From positions 1 to 64,000 of the forward strand of contig NZ_JAGGMQ010000001.1 of assembly GCF_017875465.1 (NCBI RefSeq): DNA of 64,000 bases, read 5' to 3'. The stretch is from Winslowiella toletana. GTDB lineage: Bacteria; Pseudomonadota; Gammaproteobacteria; Enterobacterales; Enterobacteriaceae. The first letter of the stretch is position 1. Each line of letters opens with the position of its first letter. Below the pieces are notes generated by a model. It made no database searches, was not told the origin of the DNA, and was given only the letters and a program-made list of their open reading frames with translations. This document shows positions 56,811 to 64,000 of this stretch, in pieces. Made by a program: the position numbers and the translations under genes.

Positions 56811-57980
56811 TTACTGGCCATCAAGACCACGAATCGGTTTCACTGAAGACCAGGCCCGGCAGGATGGACAGTGCCAGTAAAGCGCATGAGCGGTAAAGCC
56901 GCATTTATGGCAGCGATAGCGCGGCTTGGTGCGAATCTGCTCGCCAACCATATCGCGCAGCACCATCAGGCTATCTTTCGCCCTGCCATCTTCCGCTTCA
57001 TGCAGGTGGAAATCCATCAGACGGTGGAACACACGCATGGTGGGATGACGCTGCAACTGGCGGTTAATATATAACTGCGCCACTTCCGCCCCCTCATGCT
57101 GTTCGAGGATATCGGACAAATAGAGTTCAGCCAGCGCACCGGTATTCTCTTCCACGCAGCGGCGCAGATAATCGGCCCAGGCCTGCGGTTGATTAAGACG
57201 CTGAAAACAGGTTTCCAGCATCTCCAGCGTTTCACTGACCAGCTCTTTATCCTGTTCAATAACTCGTTGCAGATGGTTCAGCGCTTTGGCGTCTTCACCC
57301 TGCGCCATCAGAATACGTCCCATCATAATTGACACGCGCGCACTCTGACGATCGGCCGCCTCGGCTTTTTTCAGCAGGTTCATCGCGCGATCGAGATCGT
57401 CGCTGCCCATCGCCTGTAGCGCCAGTTCACAATAGAAGTGGGCGATCTCCATTTTCTGACGATCTTTGCCCAGCTTTACCAGCCGTTCGGCAACATCAAT
57501 CGCTTTTTGCCAGTCGCTGGTGGCCTGATGGATCAGCAACAACTGCTGCAACGCGCCAATGCGGAAATCAGTTTCATCAATCAGCTGGGCAAACATATCT
57601 TCGGCACGGTCATACATCCCGGCGGCCATATAGTCGCGACCAAGCTGCTGCACCGCCAGCAAGCGCTGATCATAGGTGAGCGAGGCACTCTCCATTAATG
57701 ACTGATGAATGCGGATGGCGCGATCGACCTCCCCCCGTGAACGAAACAAGTTGCCGAGAGTCAGGTGAGCTTCCACCGTCCCGCTGTCCTCTTTCAACAT
57801 ATCAAGGAACAGATCGACCGCTTTATCCTGCTGATTGGACAGCAGGAAGTTAACGCCAGCAACATAGTCACGTGACAGACGGCTTGCTTCCTGTTGCTTA
57901 TCCTGTTGCGCACTGCGGCGCCCCATATACCAGCCGTAAGCGGCAGCAACAGGCAATAACAGAAACAGCAATTCCAACAT
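56811..57980 (-). CDS. lapB: LapB (YciM), LPS assembly/LpxC regulation TPR protein
   Basis: 389 residues. N-terminal membrane helix (LELLFLLLPVAAAYGWYMG), then a cytoplasmic array of TPR units through about residue 340, and a C-terminal rubredoxin-like metal site (CHKCGF...CPSC). LapB promotes FtsH-dependent turnover of LpxC and so balances LPS synthesis. It follows lapA by six bases. Confidence 0.97.
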   Translation of the reverse strand: MLELLFLLLPVAAAYGWYMGRRSAQQDKQQEASRLSRDYVAGVNFLLSNQQDKAVDLFLDMLKEDSGTVEAHLTLGNLFRSRGEVDRAIRIHQSLMESASLTYDQRLLAVQQLGRDYMAAGMYDRAEDMFAQLIDETDFRIGALQQLLLIHQATSDWQKAIDVAERLVKLGKDRQKMEIAHFYCELALQAMGSDDLDRAMNLLKKAEAADRQSARVSIMMGRILMAQGEDAKALNHLQRVIEQDKELVSETLEMLETCFQRLNQPQAWADYLRRCVEENTGALAELYLSDILEQHEGAEVAQLYINRQLQRHPTMRVFHRLMDFHLHEAEDGRAKDSLMVLRDMVGEQIRTKPRYRCHKCGFTAHALYWHCPSCRAWSSVKPIRGLDGQ

Positions 57981-57986
57981 AAGGGG

Positions 57987-58295
57987 TTATTCCTTGACGG
58001 CAGGGACACGTGACGTTGTCACGGGTGCTTCTGCCTCGCCCAGCTGCTGCTGAAGACGTTTAAGCTTGCGTTGCGAATTAGCCAGAGCAACGCGGACACG
58101 CAGCCAGAACAGGCCGCAAATCGCCCAGCCCAGTAAAAAACCAACGGCAAAAAGCGTGGCCAGCAGGGTCGAAATCCGATACTCACCGGCAGCCAGCAGG
58201 AAATTAAAAGGAACCACCTGGTCGTTGTGCGCACCTAACGTCACCGAGATGACGAAAACCACCAAAACCAGTAAAAAAATCAGCAAATATTTCAC
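57987..58295 (-). CDS. lapA: LapA (YciS), LPS assembly membrane protein
   Basis: 102 residues with two membrane helices (about 2-22 and 43-66) and a basic coiled C-terminal tail. The start is GTG at 58295; an ATG seven bases upstream is out of frame. It is operonic with lapB. Confidence 0.95.
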   Translation of the reverse strand: MKYLLIFLLVLVVFVISVTLGAHNDQVVPFNFLLAAGEYRISTLLATLFAVGFLLGWAICGLFWLRVRVALANSQRKLKRLQQQLGEAEAPVTTSRVPAVKE

Positions 58296-58457
58296 ATTTC
58301 ATCCCGTAATTTGGTGTTAACCAAAGAATTATGCCAAAAATCTCGCCCGGATGCTGCATGTAAAATGGCTTTAGCGATCCTGGCGGCGAGGATTGCGCCT
58401 TCAGTCCCCACTTCATTTAACTGTTATGGGGGCGCAATACCCCATTTACAATCGTGG

Positions 58458-59219
58458 CTATTCATCCTCGCGCTGACGTATCTCCTGCTGCTCCTGCGGC
58501 GGCACGGTGAGCGGTCCGCAAACCCGTTGCGCCAGCCAGGTGGCCAGCGTCACCAGTAACCAGCTAATCAGGGTGGCGACCACCAGATCCCGCGGCCAGT
58601 GCATTCCCAACAGCATCCGGCTGCCCATTACTCCACTCGCCCATAACAGTAGCAGCACCACGGTTTTTACATGACGCCGTGGCCACAACAGACCGACGCC
58701 GAGTAGCGCCCAGCTGGCGGCAAACATAGTATGGCCGGAAGGAAAGGCAAAGCCCGTTTCAAACGCCCAGTGTTTCTTCAGCCATACTGGCAGCTGTCTG
58801 TCATCTTCCAGCAGCTGAGTCACCATTTTGCCGCGCGCCTTGCGTTTCAGCTCATAAAAGGCGTTTTCATTGACGCCATGGCTCTTTTCCAGCCACAACA
58901 CATAGGGACGCGGCTCCTGCACACGGTCTTTAATAAATGATTTGGTGTACTGGCCGGCAAGGATGGCGGCGACCATAATCACTAACAGAAAGATGGCCGG
59001 TTTAAGGCGAAAACGCAGGCACCATAGAAACCAGCCACACAGAATAATACTGGTGACCACTCCCCACGGGCTGGTCACCGTTTCGGTCATCCAGAACAGC
59101 ACGCGCAGGCCAAAGCCTGCTGAACCAGGCTGCCACTGCCAGCCGGAAATCCAGACACCCAGCGGCATAAGTAATAACAACAGCGCACCGAAGGCAGTAC
59201 GCTTAGCAATATCTAACAT
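58458..59219 (-). CDS. pgpB: PgpB, phosphatidylglycerophosphatase B / undecaprenyl-pyrophosphate phosphatase
   Basis: 253 residues. PAP2 motifs are all present: KDRVQEPRP, PSGHT and SRMLLGMHWPRD. About six membrane helices. The start at 59219 is preceded by AAGGAT; a longer frame is possible but not conserved. Confidence 0.96.
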   Translation of the reverse strand: MLDIAKRTAFGALLLLLMPLGVWISGWQWQPGSAGFGLRVLFWMTETVTSPWGVVTSIILCGWFLWCLRFRLKPAIFLLVIMVAAILAGQYTKSFIKDRVQEPRPYVLWLEKSHGVNENAFYELKRKARGKMVTQLLEDDRQLPVWLKKHWAFETGFAFPSGHTMFAASWALLGVGLLWPRRHVKTVVLLLLWASGVMGSRMLLGMHWPRDLVVATLISWLLVTLATWLAQRVCGPLTVPPQEQQEIRQREDE

Positions 59220-59435
59220 GATGCATCCTTGTGAAGAAGACGGTTCCGGCATAACTTCTTGCTTAAAATTAATAAGCTAACTATCAGGTTGCTTATCGTG
59301 CCTTTGTGCATTTAAATTAGCGCAATTCTGAGAATGAGCGTGACAATTATGGCAAAATAGTCGGGTTTTCATGAATCATTTTGCCAGGGCCCGAACGTGA
59401 CAGACGGGTCTGATACGATGTTTGCGGAGAGTCAC

Positions 59436-60029
59436 ATGCAGCTTAAACGGGTGGCAGAAGCCAAACTGCCAACGCCATGGGGAGATTTCCTGATGGTAGG
59501 TTTTGAAGAATTGGCAACCGGGCATGACCATCTTGCTCTGGTTTATGGCGATATTGCTAATAACGATCCAGTACTGGCGCGCGTTCACTCCGAGTGTCTG
59601 ACCGGGGACGCCCTGTTCAGTTTACGTTGCGATTGCGGTTTTCAGCTCGAAGCCGCGTTAAATACGATTGCCGAAACCGGACGAGGTATTCTGCTCTATC
59701 ATCGCCAGGAAGGTCGTAATATCGGCCTGCTGAATAAAATTCGCGCTTATGCGTTGCAGGATAAAGGCTACGATACCGTTGAGGCCAATCACCAGCTCGG
59801 CTTTGCCGCAGATGAACGTGACTTTACCCTGTGCGCTGATATGTTCAAATTGCTTGGCGTTAATGAAGTGCGCCTGCTGACCAATAATCCACGTAAAGTG
59901 GAGATCCTGAGTGAAGCCGGGATTAATATTGTTGAGCGTGTACCGCTGATTGTCGGACGTAATCCGAAAAATGCCCATTATCTCGATACGAAAGCGGCTA
60001 AAATGGGCCATTTATTGCCGAAAGAGTAA
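59436..60029 (+). CDS. ribA: RibA, GTP cyclohydrolase II
   Basis: 197 residues, starting with the conserved [16 protein letters not shown]. First committed step of riboflavin synthesis. Zinc cysteines are in SECLTGD and RCDCGF; the GTP-binding [10 protein letters not shown] and [13 protein letters not shown] are present. GGAGAG precedes the ATG at 59436; the upstream in-frame ATG at 59397 lacks a site and overlaps the promoter. No FMN riboswitch is seen upstream. Confidence 0.97.
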   Translation: MQLKRVAEAKLPTPWGDFLMVGFEELATGHDHLALVYGDIANNDPVLARVHSECLTGDALFSLRCDCGFQLEAALNTIAETGRGILLYHRQEGRNIGLLNKIRAYALQDKGYDTVEANHQLGFAADERDFTLCADMFKLLGVNEVRLLTNNPRKVEILSEAGINIVERVPLIVGRNPKNAHYLDTKAAKMGHLLPKE

Positions 60030-60066
60030 GCTATTTAGCCGGGCAATAACTGCCCGGCTCTGTTGC

Positions 60067-62745
60067 CTAATCGCGCAACATATTGCGAATCACATAGTGC
60101 AGAATGCCGTCGTTGCGGTAATAGGTCAGCTCATTACCGGTATCAATACGACAACGGGTATCAATCAGTTGCTGGCTGCCATCGGCCCGCGTCAGCCTCA
60201 CGACCACTGAGCCCCCCGCCTGTAACTGCGTCAGATTTTCCACATCAATTTGCTCATCACCGGTCAGGTTCAGCGTTTTACGCGTCATACCTTGCGGGAA
60301 CTCCAGCGGCAAAATCCCCATGCCAATCAGGTTAGAACGGTGAATACGCTCGAAAGATTCGGCGATCACCACACGTACGCCCAGCAGGCGCGGCCCTTTC
60401 GCCGCCCAGTCGCGGCTGGAACCGGAACCATACTCTTTACCGGCAATCACCGCCAGCGGCACGCCTTCCTGCTGATACTGCATCGCGGCATCATAGATAT
60501 CCAGCGGCTCATCGCCCGGCACATGCCGGGTCACACCACCTTCAACCCCCGGCACCATTTCATTGCGGATACGAATATTGGCAAAGGTGCCGCGCATCAT
60601 CACTTCGTGGTTGCCGCGTCGTGAACCGTAGGAGTTAAAATCGCCACGCTCAACACCATGTTTCAGCAGATAGCGTCCTGCCGGACTCTCCGCTTTAATG
60701 CTCCCTGCCGGCGAAATATGGTCAGTGGTGACCGAATCGCCGAGCATCGCCAGAATGCGCGCGCCTTTAATATCTTTCACCGCTTCAGGCTGTTTACCCA
60801 TATCGTCAAAGAATGGAGAGAGACGGATATAGGTGGAATCTTCATCCCAGTCATAGGTGGCGGCTTCACTGACCTGAATCTGCTGCCACTCCGGGGTGCC
60901 TTCAAACACTTCCGCATACTCCTTGCGGAACATATCGGTCGATACCTGCTGCACCGCTTCGGCAATCTCTTCCGGGGATGGCCAGATATCTTTCAGATAT
61001 ACCGGCTTACCGGTGAGATCTTCACCCAGCGGCTCGCTCTGCAGATTAATATTCATATTTCCGGCCAGCGCATAGGCCACCACCAGCGGCGGCGAGGCCA
61101 GCCAGTTGGTTTTCACATAAGGATGAATGCGCCCTTCAAAATTACGGTTGCCGGAAAGTACCGCGCCAACCGTCAGATCGCCCTGCTTAATCGCCCGTTC
61201 AATGGCGTCCGGCAGCGGACCGGAGTTACCAATACAGGTGGTACAACCGTAACCCACAAGGTTAAATCCCAGCTTATCGAGATAAGGTGTCAGCCGCGCC
61301 ACCGCCAGATAATCGGAAACCACTTTCGAACCTGGCGCCAGCGAGGCTTTGACCCAGGGTTTACGGTCCAGTCCCCGTTCCAGCGCTTTTTTCGCCAGCA
61401 GACCCGCCGCCATTAACACGCTGGGATTGGAAGTATTGGTACAGGAGGTGATTGCGGCGATGACCACCGCGCCATCTTTCAGCTGATGCTGCTGGCCGTT
61501 ATCACTGTAACTGACTGCGGTATGCGGCTTCAGCGCCTGATTGACTTCCAGCTGATTGCTCTGCTGAAAGGCGCGCGGCACATCGCCCAGTGATACGCGA
61601 TCCTGCGGGCGTTTGGGGCCGGCGAGACTCGCCTCAACCGTCGCCATATCCAGCGCCAGCGAACTGGTAAATACCGGCTCATCGCCATGATTGCGCCACA
61701 TGCCCTGATGCTTAGCATAGGCTTCAACCAGCGCCACCTGCCCGGTGCTGCGTCCGGTAAGCTTCATATAGCTAAGGGTAATGTCATCAATCGGGAAGAA
61801 ACCGCAGGTGGCGCCATATTCCGGCGCCATATTGGCGATGGTTGCGCGATCCGCCAGCGGCAGATCGTCAAGACCATCACCATAAAATTCGACAAATTTA
61901 CCCACCACGCCGTGTTTACGCAGCATCTGGGTGACGGTCAGTACCAGGTCAGTGGCGGTAATGCCGGGCTGAAGTTTGCCGGTAAGCTTAAAGCCGACCA
62001 CATCGGGGATCAGCATCGATACCGGTTGTCCAAGCATCGCGGCTTCCGCCTCAATGCCGCCCACACCCCAGCCCAGTACGCCCAGCGCATTGATCATGGT
62101 GGTATGGGAGTCGGTGCCGACGAGGGTGTCGGGATACGCGACCTCTTTGCCATCGAGTTGTTCATGCCAGATAGCTTTACCCAGATACTCAAGGTTTACC
62201 TGATGGCAAATACCGGTGCCAGGCGGCACTACGCTGAATTTATTGAACGCTTTTTGCCCCCAGCGCAGAAAAACGTAGCGTTCATGGTTACGTTCCATCT
62301 CCAGCCGTACGTTCTCTTCAAAGGCATTATCATCGCCAAAACGGTCAACGGTGACCGAGTGGTCAATGACCAGATCAACTGGCGACAGCGGATTCACTTT
62401 CGCTACATTGCCGCCGAGGCGTTTGACCGCTTCACGCATCGCCGCCAGATCAACAACCGCTGGCACGCCGGTAAAATCCTGCATCAGCACGCGCGCCGGA
62501 CGATAGGCAATTTCGCGGTCGGCATGGGCATCTTGCAGCCAGCCCACCAGCGCCTGAATATCTTCACTGGTAACGGAATCGCCATCCTGCCAGCGCAGCA
62601 GGTTTTCCAGCAGCACTTTCAGTGATTTAGGTAAGCGGGAGAGATCACCAAGCTGTTGCGCGGCGCGTGGGAGACTAAAAAAATGATAGCGCTGGCCATC
62701 AACGTCCAGTGTGTCCTGGCTGGTTTCGCGTAGGGTTAACGACAT
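60067..62745 (-). CDS. acnA: AcnA, aconitate hydratase A
   Basis: 892 residues. TCA/glyoxylate cycle enzyme with a [4Fe-4S] cluster. Cluster cysteines are in [10 protein letters not shown] and [13 protein letters not shown]. The mobile C-terminal domain contains [15 protein letters not shown] and [23 protein letters not shown] precedes the ATG. It is convergent with ribA, with 37 bases between the stops. Confidence 0.98.
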   Translation of the reverse strand: MSLTLRETSQDTLDVDGQRYHFFSLPRAAQQLGDLSRLPKSLKVLLENLLRWQDGDSVTSEDIQALVGWLQDAHADREIAYRPARVLMQDFTGVPAVVDLAAMREAVKRLGGNVAKVNPLSPVDLVIDHSVTVDRFGDDNAFEENVRLEMERNHERYVFLRWGQKAFNKFSVVPPGTGICHQVNLEYLGKAIWHEQLDGKEVAYPDTLVGTDSHTTMINALGVLGWGVGGIEAEAAMLGQPVSMLIPDVVGFKLTGKLQPGITATDLVLTVTQMLRKHGVVGKFVEFYGDGLDDLPLADRATIANMAPEYGATCGFFPIDDITLSYMKLTGRSTGQVALVEAYAKHQGMWRNHGDEPVFTSSLALDMATVEASLAGPKRPQDRVSLGDVPRAFQQSNQLEVNQALKPHTAVSYSDNGQQHQLKDGAVVIAAITSCTNTSNPSVLMAAGLLAKKALERGLDRKPWVKASLAPGSKVVSDYLAVARLTPYLDKLGFNLVGYGCTTCIGNSGPLPDAIERAIKQGDLTVGAVLSGNRNFEGRIHPYVKTNWLASPPLVVAYALAGNMNINLQSEPLGEDLTGKPVYLKDIWPSPEEIAEAVQQVSTDMFRKEYAEVFEGTPEWQQIQVSEAATYDWDEDSTYIRLSPFFDDMGKQPEAVKDIKGARILAMLGDSVTTDHISPAGSIKAESPAGRYLLKHGVERGDFNSYGSRRGNHEVMMRGTFANIRIRNEMVPGVEGGVTRHVPGDEPLDIYDAAMQYQQEGVPLAVIAGKEYGSGSSRDWAAKGPRLLGVRVVIAESFERIHRSNLIGMGILPLEFPQGMTRKTLNLTGDEQIDVENLTQLQAGGSVVVRLTRADGSQQLIDTRCRIDTGNELTYYRNDGILHYVIRNMLRD

Positions 62746-62870
62746 AACTCCTCCTTATAATTATCTGGCAACAAAAACCCGAGTGATTACAGGGTTAGTC
62801 TTAAAGATAGTATAAACAGGCGTTAACGTTTTGATAACAACACGAAATGACAACAGAAGTAACATTCGTT

Positions 62871-62908
62871 AAAACTAAAACGCCCCAATGAAATTAATCA
62901 TTGAGGCG
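62871..62908 (-). terminator. intrinsic terminator of the ymiA-ymiC small-gene operon
   Basis: On the minus strand CGCCTCAATGA-TTAATT-TCATTGGGGCG (one mismatch) is followed by TTTTAGTTTT. It lies 23 bases after the ymiC-like stop and before acnA, so acnA has its own promoter. Confidence 0.75.
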
Positions 62909-62931
62909 CATCTTTAACATTTAATGCAATT

Positions 62932-63018
62932 TTATTGCATTATTACCCACGCGACGCTAGCCCAAATAGCCAGAGAAAACGCGAAAGTAGTAAACCAGGA
63001 AATAGGTGCAATATTCAT
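62932..63018 (-). CDS. ymiC: YmiC-like small membrane protein (28 residues)
   Basis: The ATG at 63018 gives a 28-residue peptide that is almost entirely one membrane helix (WFTTFAFSLAIWASVAWVIM). E. coli YmiC (31 residues, between acnA and ymiA) has the same layout: a short polar start, W, FSLxxxFWA-type helix, and a WII end. The position next to acnA is the same. Function unknown. Confidence 0.7.
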   Translation of the reverse strand: MNIAPISWFTTFAFSLAIWASVAWVIMQ

Positions 63019-63208
63019 TATTAACTCGCTAAGACCGGTGTCCGGTCAATCGGGTGTACAACATAAATCAAATTGCGCCAGGCAAATCTGATTTCACCGT
63101 TTTAGTGCAAAGGGCTGTAAGCAGCCCGAGCCGAAAGCAAGGCTCTGAATTGGGTAAATCTATTTGAATTGTTATGTCAGCCACGCGGGGTGATGCTGAT
63201 AATTGCTG

Positions 63209-63382
63209 CTATTTACTTTTTTTATCGTCGATCATTGATTCGATAAAGCTGCGTTGCAAGTTGCTCAGACTCCAGGAGTCCGGGATGCAGACGTCTTCAT
63301 CGGCTTTATGATTGCTTTTGCAATAACCGGATTTCATATCACGTACTTGTTGAGGCTTACGTATCAGTGCCTGTTCAAACAT
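63209..63382 (-). CDS. 57-residue soluble small protein in ymiA-ymiC operon
   Basis: The ATG at 63382 has GAGGG nine bases upstream and lies 13 bases after the ymiA-like stop. The peptide begins MFEQALIRKPQQVRDMKS, has two cysteines in the middle and a charged end (DDKKSK). It occupies the place of the small yciX gene of E. coli, but I cannot confirm identity. No membrane helix. Confidence 0.6.
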   Translation of the reverse strand: MFEQALIRKPQQVRDMKSGYCKSNHKADEDVCIPDSWSLSNLQRSFIESMIDDKKSK

Positions 63383-63395
63383 GATTCAACCCTCA

Positions 63396-63545
63396 CTAGC
63401 TCCAAATCATCCATGCAACAACAACCCAAAACAGCGCTGATGCAGCAAATACCGTCAACCATGCAAGACGGCGAGTATAACTACGACGTTCATGTCTGGT
63501 CGCTTTCTCCCGAATCACGGGCTGTACAGTTAATCTAGTAGCCAT
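63396..63545 (-). CDS. ymiA: YmiA-like small membrane protein (49 residues)
   Basis: The ATG at 63545 gives 49 residues: a basic N-terminal half (REKATRHERRSYTRR) and a C-terminal helix AWLTVFAASALFWVVVAWMI. E. coli YmiA ends with AWLAVFLGSALFWVVVALLIW, so the match is strong. First gene of the small operon; function unknown. A Fur-box-like sequence lies seven bases upstream. Confidence 0.85.
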   Translation of the reverse strand: MATRLTVQPVIREKATRHERRSYTRRLAWLTVFAASALFWVVVAWMIWS

Positions 63546-63551
63546 AGTTTT

Positions 63552-63566
63552 TGATAATCACTCTCA
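63552..63566 (-). promoter_or_regulatory. Fur-box-like sequence upstream of ymiA
   Basis: TGATAAT-C-ACTCTCA matches the Fur 7-1-7 consensus at 12 of 14 defined positions. It lies immediately before the ymiA-like start, where binding would block transcription or translation initiation. Prediction only. Confidence 0.3.
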
Positions 63567-63595
63567 TTAGAAACGATTGTTAACACCAATCAAGA

Positions 63596-63613
63596 TTTAG
63601 GACGAATCCTAAA
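63596..63613. promoter_or_regulatory. palindrome TTTAGGA-N4-TCCTAAA
   Basis: Perfect seven-base arms around CGAA, 50 bases upstream of the ymiA-like gene. It resembles RcsB-type sites in part (TAGGA/TCCTA). The binding protein is not known. Confidence 0.35.
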
Positions 63614-63916
63614 CAGTTTGTTTCTCAAAATCCAGCTATTTTTACTGCGCCCATCGATTAACACTATTTATCAAAACTAAACCGGCCGATAAGCGAAATT
63701 AAAGTTACTGACAAAATAAAAATATAACTTTAACTCAAATATTTTCCGGATAATTCGAGATTAGTTCCATATTTTAATGGAGTCTTTAACTTACCTCCTT
63801 TCCTGATATGGCTCTGTATTCTCTTGATAACTGGAGTATGGGAATTATCCTGGCAGCGCGCAAAGACTGCCATTGAAAAGTGTGTACTGTTTCGCATTTA
63901 GAAAGAAACAATAGGA

Positions 63917-63935
63917 AAACATGTGATACATGTTT
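63917..63935. promoter_or_regulatory. palindrome AAACATGT-GAT-ACATGTTT
   Basis: Perfect eight-base arms with a three-base centre, in a gene-free AT-rich stretch at the right edge. Likely an operator of a gene just outside the window or of the small operon. Confidence 0.35.
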
Positions 63936-64000
63936 CATTTACAGAAAAATAGTAACTGGTGTTTATCTTACCAGCACAAAGTCGTACCAATGGTTATAAA

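Larger units (their letters stand above)
63546..64000. other. AT-rich non-coding region at right edge
   Basis: About 450 bases upstream of the small-gene operon. It holds the Fur-like site and two palindromes listed separately. In E. coli cysB would be the next gene, but no cysB coding end is visible before the window stops. Confidence 0.4.

Noticed and set aside
59253..59435. FMN riboswitch upstream of ribA
   Set aside because: The leader is short and lacks the conserved RFN helices; enterobacterial ribA is usually not riboswitch-controlled.
59397..59435. Upstream ATG for ribA
   Set aside because: No ribosome site and not conserved; [16 protein letters not shown] is the conserved N-terminus.
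61687..62625. 312-codon plus-strand frame inside acnA
   Set aside because: Shadow on the strand opposite a fully conserved aconitase; no ribosome site or known motif.
1..64000. tRNA, rRNA, CRISPR arrays, IS elements, prophage genes
   Set aside because: No tRNA-like cloverleaf, regularly spaced repeats, transposase or phage structural motifs were noticed in reading the sequence.

Overview
The window is chromosomal DNA from an enterobacterium, most likely in the Erwiniaceae (Pantoea/Erwinia/Mixta type). Most anchor genes match E. coli products closely: arnBCADT, sapCDF-fabI-yciW, rnb, a gmr/pdeR-type gene, kdgT, and the block osmB-yciH-pyrF-lapB-lapA-pgpB-ribA-acnA. Between these blocks are accessory genes absent from the E. 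coli arrangement. No rRNA, tRNA, CRISPR array, IS element or prophage was seen.

Layout. (1) 1-8.5 kb, minus strand: a lipid A modification block. arnB-C-A-D-T (arnT cut by the window edge) adds aminoarabinose and eptA adds phosphoethanolamine. Each unit has a PmrA-box-like repeat upstream. (2) 8.6-11.9 kb: a LysR regulator divergent from an MFS permease and a metallo-beta-lactamase-fold hydrolase; the permease follows a 23-codon leader ORF. (3) 12-22.7 kb: a likely eight-gene minus-strand operon. It holds 5-oxoprolinase-type pxpB-pxpC-pxpA, a polyamine-type ABC importer with a Tat-exported binding protein, and a single reading frame fusing a DHA2-type MFS transporter to a D-2-hydroxyacid dehydrogenase. 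A LysR-family regulator with two DNA-binding domains is divergent from it. (4) 23.2-28.2 kb: sapC-sapD-sapF, fabI and yciW. sapA and sapB are missing, and the junction lies at the sapB/sapC overlap.

(5) 28.2-39 kb: a second accessory stretch with a LysR gene, a stop-interrupted small gene, a hicB antitoxin beside a truncated hicA, an LVIVD-repeat protein with a sugar-type binding protein, hcxA (ybdH), a DsbA-like protein, a PTS EIICB and a YdeP-type molybdopterin oxidoreductase. (6) 39-46.7 kb: rnb, a cstA-family transporter with its YbdD/YjiX partner, then a convergent pair encoding the PAS-GGDEF-EAL protein RpfR (pdeR/gmr) and the DSF synthase RpfF, a complete diffusible-signal-factor/c-di-GMP module. 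(7) 47-52.7 kb: one 1885-residue gene for a putative large toxin or effector ending in a tandem duplicated domain. A 21-codon remnant of a second copy's 3' end lies at 43.64-43.71 kb. (8) 52.9-64 kb: kdgT with a KdgR operator, an araD-type epimerase, then the conserved osmB-to-acnA block, followed by three small minus-strand genes (ymiA-like, a 57-residue protein, ymiC-like) in the position they hold next to acnA in E. coli.

The strongest candidates for something new are the large repeat-ended toxin-like gene with its remnant, the pxp/ABC/transporter-dehydrogenase operon with its double-HTH regulator, and the loss of sapAB. Functions of the accessory genes are inferred from recognised motifs and context only; no database search was possible.
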